The notes beneath the pieces were generated by a model. That model was not told the DNA's origin and ran no database searches. It saw nothing but the letters and a program-made list of their open reading frames with translations. Made by a program: the position numbers and the translations under genes. A DNA stretch of 6,445 nt. It comes from Rickettsiales bacterium. Its GTDB lineage: Bacteria > Pseudomonadota > Alphaproteobacteria > Rickettsiales > 21-14-0-20-44-7. The stretch is from contig JALZVI010000029.1 of the NCBI GenBank assembly GCA_023301015.1, positions 1 to 6,445 of the forward strand. The letters run 5' to 3'. Positions 1-4,669 of this stretch are shown piece by piece; position 1 is the first letter of the stretch, and the number at the start of each line of letters is the position of its first letter.

Positions 1-1338
1 TCCAGCCTCTCCTGCTCTTGCAGATTCGATAGTAGCATTAAGAGCTAGTAAGTTTGTTTGCTCTGCGATTCCGCTGATTAGCTCAACAACTTCACCAATT
101 TCATTGGCGATTGTTTGCAACTGCTCAACTTCTTTCTTAGAGCTCTCCGCTGAAGCAACAGCTTCTTTGGCAACTTCAGAAGAGCTAGCAATTTGCTTGC
201 TGATTTCTTGTACGCATGAAACCATTTCTTCGGTTGCGGCACTCAAAGATTGTGCGTTTTGTGACGAACTGCTCGCCTCTTCAGCCACACTGCCAGACAT
301 TGCTTTTGTCTTAGAGCTCTGGTTTTTCATAGAACCAGAGCGCTCAACCATCATGTTTGATGAGTTCGTAATCTTCGCGAATACAGCGCCAATAGTTGAA
401 CCAAATATACCAGTTAGCTGATTAAGCTCATTTTGACGATGCTGACGTTTTTCACGCTGAGCTTCATTTTCAGTCTGAAGATCTCTTGCTTTCTTCATGT
501 CGGCACGGAAAATTTCAATCGCTTGTGACATTTCATGGATCTCATCTTCAAATTTTGAGTCAGGTGTTTCTACATCAAGATTCCCCGATGCTAGCTCATT
601 TACTGTATGGGTCAGGTCTGCAACAGGTTTTGTAATGCTGCGTCCTAGAAGGAATGACAGAACCAAAGAGGCGAAGAATACCGCTATTGTCATAATCATA
701 ATCAAAGCCTTGCCACGCTCTTCGTCTGCAAGCGCCTTGCTCGCTGACCTTTGAGTGAAGCCCTCAACCTCTTCCAACAAGTGTTCCAGCTCTTTAACTA
801 ACTGACCTTGCTCTCTCTCAACTTCCACGACAAGATTCTCAACTCCATGAGAAGAGCCGCTTTCAATGCTCTTAAAAACCTTCAGAGAATTGTCCTCATA
901 TACTTTATGATGCTTCTCTATTGTCTTAATCTGCTTCAGCACGTCCTTAAATTCTTCTACAGCAACTGGGTTGCCAGACCCTTCAATAAAACTCTCCGCC
1001 ATTTTTTCAGCAAGTTTAACTTCTTTTTCAACCTTGTGTGACAGCTCCTCAAAATGCTTTGCTACAGATTCAAGAGTATGATCCCCATCATGAGCCGTTA
1101 CGCCAGCAAGTCGCAGGCCTTGCTCAAGTAATATAGCTTGCTCCAATTGGTGAATTGTTGTCTTTGAAAGCATTTCTGTTAGCGGAATATCGCGCTCAGC
1201 AATTTCTTCAAGCTCATGACCAATCTCGCCCATTTTGTAATAACCGGTCGCGCCGATTGTTAGTACAAACAATAATGTCAAAGCCATAAGGAGGTAAACT
1301 CTATGGCCCACTCTCAATTTCTTAATTCTTGCCAACAT
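1..1338 (-). CDS. Methyl-accepting chemotaxis protein, 3' end cut by window edge
   Basis: Reading the minus strand from ATG at 1338 gives 446 open residues to the edge. A short basic N-terminus precedes membrane helix 1 (about residues 14-31). A helical, Glu/Lys-rich ectodomain of about 178 residues follows, in the size range of four-helix-bundle sensors, and then membrane helix 2 (about 211-232). A HAMP domain (about 233-287) starts RSITKPVADL and ends in the alphaproteobacterial-style EIFRAD linker. The cytoplasmic coiled coil reaches the universal MCP tip, with IAEQTNLLALNA and SARAGEAG at about 424-446. The sequence stops just past the tip, so the returning helix and any C-terminal tether lie outside. 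MCPs are inner-membrane receptors that control CheA through CheW. The ligand is unknown, because the ectodomain shows no Cache or PAS signature. The start is fixed by AGGAG at 1351-1347 and the overlap with the upstream receiver gene, which implies co-expression with the LOV kinase cassette. The MCP family is very secure; its input is not. Confidence 0.96.
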   Translation of the reverse strand, partial: MLARIKKLRVGHRVYLLMALTLLFVLTIGATGYYKMGEIGHELEEIAERDIPLTEMLSKTTIHQLEQAILLEQGLRLAGVTAHDGDHTLESVAKHFEELSHKVEKEVKLAEKMAESFIEGSGNPVAVEEFKDVLKQIKTIEKHHKVYEDNSLKVFKSIESGSSHGVENLVVEVEREQGQLVKELEHLLEEVEGFTQRSASKALADEERGKALIMIMTIAVFFASLVLSFLLGRSITKPVADLTHTVNELASGNLDVETPDSKFEDEIHEMSQAIEIFRADMKKARDLQTENEAQREKRQHRQNELNQLTGIFGSTIGAVFAKITNSSNMMVERSGSMKNQSSKTKAMSGSVAEEASSSSQNAQSLSAATEEMVSCVQEISKQIASSSEVAKEAVASAESSKKEVEQLQTIANEIGEVVELISGIAEQTNLLALNATIESARAGEAG

Positions 1339-1351
1339 TATACTCTCTCCT
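1336..1351 (-). promoter_or_regulatory. Ribosome-binding site and TAATG stop-start overlap of receiver and MCP genes
   Basis: On the minus strand AGGAGAGAG (1351-1343) lies inside the last codons of the receiver gene. Four bases later comes TAATG, in which the receiver's TAA (1340-1338) shares its last A with the MCP's ATG (1338-1336). This is a typical layout for translational coupling through ribosome re-initiation and supports a common mRNA. Confidence 0.85.
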
Positions 1352-1715
1352 GCGATGTTAATTCATTTATTTTTGCCAATAGCTCTTCTTTAGAAAACGG
1401 CTTTTTCAACATACCATCTGCTTTTTGCGATGCTATGGTCAACGCTTGATCCGCTGAAACTCCATTTCCGCCAGCCGATATGGCTAAGATTTTTGTGCTC
1501 GGTGTGCGCTCTTTAGTCTTCATGATAACTTCAGTGCCGTCAACTTCAGGCATTAGGATATCTGTAATAACCAGCTCAAAAGAACTTCCGTTCAGAATGG
1601 CCAATCCCTCAGCTCCATTCTTCGCTATACTTACATCATGCCCAGCCAGTTGTAGGATCATCTCTAGAGAATCCCTAACTCCTGCCATATCTTCTATTAA
1701 TAATAATTTCGCCAT
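1338..1715 (-). CDS. Single-domain CheY-like response regulator
   Basis: The 125-residue product is one receiver domain with no output domain. It carries all the phosphorylation-site residues: the acidic pair E8/D9, phospho-acceptor D52 in VITDILMPEVDG, the switch Ser S80 in LAISAGG, and K105 before P106 in the KKPF motif. The usual switch aromatic is not obvious. Such proteins act by binding a partner (the flagellar motor, a phosphotransfer protein or a kinase) or as phosphate sinks. The start at 1715 has a good Shine-Dalgarno, TAGGAGA at 1727-1721, five bases before ATG. It lies 69 bp after the LOV kinase gene and overlaps the MCP gene by one base, so its cognate kinase is probably the LOV protein. 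It could be the motor-binding CheY of a light-linked chemotaxis route or a LovR-like regulator that modulates the kinase. The sequence does not decide between these. Confidence 0.95.
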   Translation of the reverse strand: MAKLLLIEDMAGVRDSLEMILQLAGHDVSIAKNGAEGLAILNGSSFELVITDILMPEVDGTEVIMKTKERTPSTKILAISAGGNGVSADQALTIASQKADGMLKKPFSKEELLAKINELTSQERV

Positions 1716-1740
1716 TACAATCTCCTAATCGTGTCTAGCC

Positions 1741-1769
1741 ATAATATACGTACAATCACTAACAAACTA
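1741..1769 (-). promoter_or_regulatory. Possible weak internal promoter before the receiver gene
   Basis: In the 69-bp gap after the kinase stop codon, the minus strand has TATTAT (1746-1741, one mismatch to the -10 consensus). It is preceded by a 17-bp spacer and a poor -35, TAGTTT (1769-1764). Initiation here would start just before the receiver's Shine-Dalgarno. The gap is AT-rich, so this may be chance. Confidence 0.2.
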
Positions 1770-1784
1770 TTAAGAGCGGCGGCT

Positions 1785-2894
1785 TTATTCAATCGGCAGT
1801 AGTATTTCAAACATAGTTGCAACATTCTTCTCGGATTCTGCCCTTATGAAGCCGCCCCATTCTCTTACCATGTTGTTGGAGATTGATAGCCCAAGCCCCG
1901 TCCCCTCGCCTACGGGCTTGGTGGAATAGAACGGTTCGAATATTGATTTCATGGTTTCTGCGTCCATGCCGCAGCCGTCATCTTTGATGGTAATGCTAAG
2001 ATATTCGCCAGAATTCACGTTATTCTCGAGTGACTCATCTCCATCAAGAATCCGAGCCTTTGCAGTAAGTGACAAAGTTCCCTGCTCGTTCATAGCATAA
2101 ACCGCATTGTTTAATAGATTCAGGACGATTTGATATAAGTGACTTTGATTTATATTAACGCAAGCATTCTCATTCAACTCTTCTGAAACATAGTCAAGAT
2201 CAACTCGGCTAGTTAAAAGATTGTTTATAAAGCTGGCGATTTCATTCGCTAATTTTATTGCAGAGGTCTTCTCCACCTTAGCGTTGTTCTTCCCAGAGAA
2301 GCTAAGCACCTCTTTAGTTATGCCGTCTGCAATCTGAACATTCTCTCCTAATATATTAATGCACTTCTTCAGCTGCTCTTCGCTAAGGTCTTTCCAGTCT
2401 AGAAGCATTTCTGTCATTAGCTTAATTGGCTGAATTGCATTCTTGATCTCGTGACTGATGTTTGCAGAAACCCTGCCCAGCGCTTCCAGTTTTTGTCTAT
2501 CACTCTCTTGCCTTTCTTGCTCGCGGATATGGGTGACATCAGATTGTATGCCGATAAACGCAACCACTTCGCCATTCTCGTCAAAAACGGGAGCCATTCG
2601 CAATCTATTCCAAAAAGGAGTTCCGTCTTTTTTATAGTTCAGAATCTCTATATCAATCGCCTTCAAGTCCCTTATAGACTGTCTTATTTTTTCTACAGAC
2701 TCAGGGCTCGTGTTCTTTCCTTGTAGAAAATTACAATTCCTGCCAACGACTTCATCGCGCTCATAACCTGTCTGATCCAAAAATGCCTGGTTAACATATT
2801 CCAGCGGCAGCCCGTCTTTAATCAAGGATATGGTGTGGGCTAAATTGCTAGATTCGATAGACTGAATCAATATCTCTTTGTTAATTTCATTCAT
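1785..2894 (-). CDS. LOV-domain (blue-light) sensor histidine kinase
   Basis: The predicted soluble protein has 369 residues and no membrane segments. Residues about 15-120 form a LOV-type PAS domain. The signature GRNCNFLQG (51-59) contains the flavin-adduct cysteine C54. Flavin-contact positions N87 (LNYKKDG), N96 (FWN) and Q117 (GIQSDVT) are retained. A charged helical linker (121-139) leads to a HisKA-type dimerisation helix with phospho-acceptor H148 in ISHEIKNAI. E149 and N152 (HExxN) suggest phosphatase activity as well. The ATPase domain follows, with an N-box (N259-N263), G1 DDGCGM (305-310), F-box FEPFYSTK (319-326) and G2 GEGTGLGLS (329-337). It ends in a typical TMFEILLP strand. 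The HisKA motif lacks the usual Pro after HExxN and is not HWE type, unlike LovK. An in-frame upstream ATG at 3131 would translate through the tRNA gene, so ATG 2894 is preferred even though it has almost no Shine-Dalgarno. Its partner is presumably the receiver gene 69 bp downstream. Confidence 0.93.
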   Translation of the reverse strand: MNEINKEILIQSIESSNLAHTISLIKDGLPLEYVNQAFLDQTGYERDEVVGRNCNFLQGKNTSPESVEKIRQSIRDLKAIDIEILNYKKDGTPFWNRLRMAPVFDENGEVVAFIGIQSDVTHIREQERQESDRQKLEALGRVSANISHEIKNAIQPIKLMTEMLLDWKDLSEEQLKKCINILGENVQIADGITKEVLSFSGKNNAKVEKTSAIKLANEIASFINNLLTSRVDLDYVSEELNENACVNINQSHLYQIVLNLLNNAVYAMNEQGTLSLTAKARILDGDESLENNVNSGEYLSITIKDDGCGMDAETMKSIFEPFYSTKPVGEGTGLGLSISNNMVREWGGFIRAESEKNVATMFEILLPIE

Positions 2895-2916
2895 AATAAA
2901 ACCATAGATGAGTTTT

Positions 2917-2922
2917 ATTATA
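2917..2922 (-). promoter_or_regulatory. Candidate -10 element for the LOV kinase operon
   Basis: A perfect TATAAT lies on the minus strand 22 bp before the preferred kinase start. No recognisable -35 is found 16-18 bp upstream (the sequence there is GC-rich) and there is no TGn extension. Transcripts from here would have a very short leader. Readthrough from the upstream tRNA-Gly or an activator-dependent promoter is an alternative. Confidence 0.3.
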
Positions 2923-2957
2923 TAACAAATTCTAATTCCCCGCACAGCTTGAACGGG

Positions 2958-2982
2958 TTGCTGAAAGCAAGGAGTCGACTCC
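2958..2982 (-). repeat. Two adjacent inverted repeats between tRNA-Gly and the LOV kinase
   Basis: A perfect 12-bp palindrome, GGAGTCGACTCC (2971-2982), directly abuts a small hairpin with a 5-bp stem, TTGCT-GAA-AGCAA (2958-2970). They occupy the middle of the 122-bp gap. No T-run follows on the minus strand, so this is not a convincing terminator. It could be an operator, an RNA processing structure or chance. Confidence 0.4.
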
Positions 2983-3016
2983 ATGCGGCAAAGTTGGCTA
3001 AATATATAAGGAAAAA

Positions 3017-3091
3017 TGGAGCGGGTGAACAGATTCGAACTGTCGACATTCTCGTTGGCAACGAGATGCTCTACCACTGAGCTACACCCGC
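3017..3091 (-). tRNA. tRNA-Gly (anticodon GCC), CCA encoded
   Basis: The minus strand folds into a complete cloverleaf. The acceptor arms GCGGGTG (3091-3085) and CACCCGC (3027-3021) pair perfectly. The D stem is GCTC/GAGC with AGTGGTA in the loop. The anticodon stem is TCTCG/CGAGA around loop TTGCCAA, giving anticodon GCC (glycine, codons GGC/GGU). The T arm is GACAG-TTCGAAT-CTGTT. Discriminator T (3020) is followed by genomically encoded CCA (3019-3017). A T5 tract at 3016-3012 may help end the transcript. No duplicate of the tRNA 3' end is visible in the window, so there is no sign of integration at this site. Confidence 0.98.
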
Positions 3092-3108
3092 ACTCCGATT
3101 CGAGTGGG

Positions 3109-3136
3109 ATAATATAAAGAAATGGGTTCAATGCAA
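3109..3136 (-). promoter_or_regulatory. Promoter of tRNA-Gly
   Basis: On the minus strand, TTGCAT (3136-3131; four of six matches to TTGACA) is followed after 16 bp by TATTAT (3114-3109; five of six matches to TATAAT). Transcription would start near 3102, about ten bases before the mature 5' end of the tRNA, which is a normal distance. Confidence 0.6.
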
Positions 3137-3192
3137 GGGGAAAAACGCCTCATTCAAAAGAAAATGCAGAAAATGCGATTTAATAGCTAAAA

Positions 3193-3233
3193 TTGTTTAC
3201 GTCTTTAAACCTTATTTAATAACGTTTGTTTAC
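3193..3233 (+). promoter_or_regulatory. Candidate promoter/operator region of the secreted peptidase gene
   Basis: TTGTTT (3193-3198) and TTTAAT (3215-3220) with a 16-bp spacer form a plausible promoter. TTGTTTAC occurs twice in direct orientation, at 3193-3200 and 3226-3233, exactly 33 bp apart (about three helical turns). The first copy overlaps an inverted repeat, GTTTA-N6-TAAAC (3196-3211). This resembles paired activator or repressor sites, but the region is AT-rich and the regulator is unknown. The rest of the roughly 200-bp stretch between the tRNA and the peptidase gene shows no gene. Confidence 0.35.
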
Positions 3234-3282
3234 AATTAGGTTATAGGGGAAGAATAACTCGTAAATAATACCATAAATGTCT

Positions 3283-3288
3283 GGGGGG
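3283..3288 (+). promoter_or_regulatory. G-run ribosome-binding site of the peptidase gene
   Basis: A run of six G's followed by AT ends four bases before ATG 3293. It is an unusual, pure-G Shine-Dalgarno that should still pair with the CCUCC of 16S rRNA. It fixes the start, which also gives an intact signal peptide. Confidence 0.6.
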
Positions 3289-3292
3289 ATAT

Positions 3293-3907
3293 ATGGGGTA
3301 CAAACTCGCAAAAGCGCTTTTCTGCGCGGCTATTGTTATGACTACTACATTTGTTTCAAACACTGCATCGGCAGAAATGTTTGGTACGAAAGAAATAGTA
3401 TCATCCAACACGAGTCAGTTCACAAAATGGAACAATGTTGTTAAGCGCCAGAAAGTGGCCGACCGCAACAACACAGAGGCTGTTAGCGAGTGGAAGAAAG
3501 ACCTTAAGCCGTTCAAAAAGCTATATACAACAAGACAGAAAATTGAAGCGGTGAACAACTATATCAACGCAAAAATTGAATATCGCGTGGACTCAAAAGT
3601 TTGGGGCAAGTCGGATTATTGGGCGAGTGTTGACGAAACATTCAGCAAAGGTTACGGCGATTGCGATGACTATGCGATTGCAAAATATTTTACGCTAAAG
3701 GAACTTGGTTTCAACGAAGATGACATGCGTATCGTGGTGCTAAAAGACCACAACATCGATCAGATTCATGCAGTGCTATCAGTGAAAGTGAACGGAACGC
3801 ACTATATCTTGGATAATCAATCTCCATATTTGCGCACAGACAGCCAGATCACATTCTATGAGCCGATCTACTCAATCAACCGTACGGCTTGGTGGAGACA
3901 TGTATAG
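3293..3907 (+). CDS. Secreted BTLCP (LapG-like) transglutaminase-fold cysteine peptidase
   Basis: The protein has 204 residues. The N-terminus is a classic Sec signal peptide: a Lys-containing start, a hydrophobic stretch at about 8-21, and a probable cleavage after ASA at residue 27, giving a periplasmic or exported protein of about 177 residues. The mature part matches the bacterial transglutaminase-like cysteine proteinase family (BTLCP, DUF920). Catalytic C124 sits in YGDCDDYAIAK, H159 in IHAVL, and D174 in YILDNQ. D123 and D125 flank the cysteine, at positions equivalent to the calcium-binding acidic residues of LapG. LapG cleaves the surface adhesin LapA and is held by the c-di-GMP receptor LapD. 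No adhesin, LapD or secretion genes are visible here, so the substrate is unknown and a lapG symbol is not justified. It is a single-gene unit with its own promoter region and terminator, divergent from the tRNA. The family call is firm and the role is inferred. Confidence 0.92.
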   Translation: MGYKLAKALFCAAIVMTTTFVSNTASAEMFGTKEIVSSNTSQFTKWNNVVKRQKVADRNNTEAVSEWKKDLKPFKKLYTTRQKIEAVNNYINAKIEYRVDSKVWGKSDYWASVDETFSKGYGDCDDYAIAKYFTLKELGFNEDDMRIVVLKDHNIDQIHAVLSVKVNGTHYILDNQSPYLRTDSQITFYEPIYSINRTAWWRHV

Positions 3908-3914
3908 AATATAA

Positions 3915-3963
3915 CAGATTCGGGGCGGTTGGTTTTTTTTAGTTAATCTGGGTAGCCGCCCCG
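3915..3963 (+). other. Interleaved inverted repeats in the peptidase 3' UTR (pseudoknot-capable)
   Basis: Just after the stop codon, CAGATT (3915-3920) can pair with AATCTG (3945-3950), and CGGGGCGG (3921-3928) can pair perfectly with CCGCCCCG (3956-3963). The order a-b-a'-b' means the two stems interlock, so the RNA would form an H-type pseudoknot or one of two alternative hairpins. A T8 tract (3933-3940) lies in the loop. The GC stem alone may help the terminator that starts three bases later, or protect the 3' end. Confidence 0.4.
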
Positions 3964-3965
3964 CC

Positions 3966-4000
3966 AAAGCCTCTTCGGACTCGTTCGGAGGGGCTTTTTT
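3966..4000 (+). terminator. Intrinsic terminator of the peptidase gene
   Basis: A stem of 13-14 pairs, including three G-U pairs, runs from AAAGCCTCTTCGGA (3966-3979) through loop CTCG (3980-3983) to TTCGGAGGGGCTTT (3984-3997). A T-run at 3995-4000 completes a strong rho-independent terminator for plus-strand transcripts. On the minus strand the same hairpin is followed only by TTTGG, so it is a weaker stop for the convergent synthetase/hypothetical transcript that ends at 4006. Confidence 0.9.
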
Positions 4001-4005
4001 ATTGT

Positions 4006-4650
4006 TTAGGCTCTACGTCCGCCAGATTTTAAGGCATGTACCTTAGCTTCACGAATTGCATCATTAGCTATATCTATCAACGTAGATTGACTGGCGCTTA
4101 ATGTAGTAAAATAATCGACTAAATAGTTCAGATGCTGTGAGGAATCTACGTCATTTGTCAAGACGTTGACTGGCAGAGCATCTTCGAGAGTAGCAACTCC
4201 TGCTTTCGTAATTCCTGAATATTTTGGTAGCGGCTGATTTATACTATCATCATATCTATAAAACCCCGCTTCATAAAGCTCGTCATCGGCAGCTTGGTAA
4301 AAAATATTAGCTACATGTGGCACGCAAAAGCTCTGAAAATCATCATACGCAGCTGTTAAATCTTCTGGCACTTCAAGTGCGCCTAAAACTCCTTGCTCTG
4401 GGACTCCTCTCAACTGAAGCTTGGCGAGCATGTGATCTAATTCGCTAAAGTAATTTCCGTATCCCTCAGTTAAAGCGTCAAATTTTTCAAAGCACTCAGC
4501 GCTTCCTTCAACGCTGCTCAAAGCCATTTTTGTTGCAGAAAATCGTTTCCCAGCATTGCCAACCTTGCGCCTGTAATTAGCAAGAGCATCAGAAAAGTGC
4601 GCTGAATTTTTATCGCTAAAGGTAACTAAAACTTTCTTATCAAAAGACAT
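4006..4650 (-). CDS. Hypothetical protein downstream of threonyl-tRNA synthetase
   Basis: I do not recognise this family. The 214 residues have no signal peptide, membrane segment or obvious catalytic motif, so it is probably cytoplasmic and mainly helical. It has only two cysteines (C53, C109), a charged N-terminus (MSFDKK), a Tyr/Asp-rich middle (about 118-145, including FYRYDD and LPKYSG) and a basic C-terminus ending GGRRA. ATG 4650 is the first possible start, because an in-frame TAG lies two codons upstream. The Shine-Dalgarno is poor, with AGGTTAA about ten bases away. The gene begins 19 bp after the synthetase stop codon on the same strand, so it is probably expressed with it, perhaps by coupled translation. 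It runs through 214 codons with no internal stop, which supports a real gene. Function is unknown, and the context alone does not assign it to translation. Confidence 0.75.
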   Translation of the reverse strand: MSFDKKVLVTFSDKNSAHFSDALANYRRKVGNAGKRFSATKMALSSVEGSAECFEKFDALTEGYGNYFSELDHMLAKLQLRGVPEQGVLGALEVPEDLTAAYDDFQSFCVPHVANIFYQAADDELYEAGFYRYDDSINQPLPKYSGITKAGVATLEDALPVNVLTNDVDSSQHLNYLVDYFTTLSASQSTLIDIANDAIREAKVHALKSGGRRA

Positions 4651-4669
4651 TAACTGCTATTAACCTAAA

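Noticed and set aside
104..1041. Plus-strand reading frames opposite the MCP gene
   Set aside because: They are antisense to a strongly conserved MCP frame, lack Shine-Dalgarno sites and have low-complexity translations.
2958..2982. Intrinsic terminator after tRNA-Gly
   Set aside because: The two inverted repeats are short and neither is followed by a T-run on the minus strand.
2951..3091. Integration site of a mobile element at tRNA-Gly
   Set aside because: No integrase, transposase or second copy of the tRNA 3' end is visible in the window.
2895..3131. N-terminal extension of the LOV kinase from ATG 3131
   Set aside because: It would be translated from the tRNA-Gly sequence, its residues resemble no sensor domain, and ATG 2894 starts right before the LOV domain.
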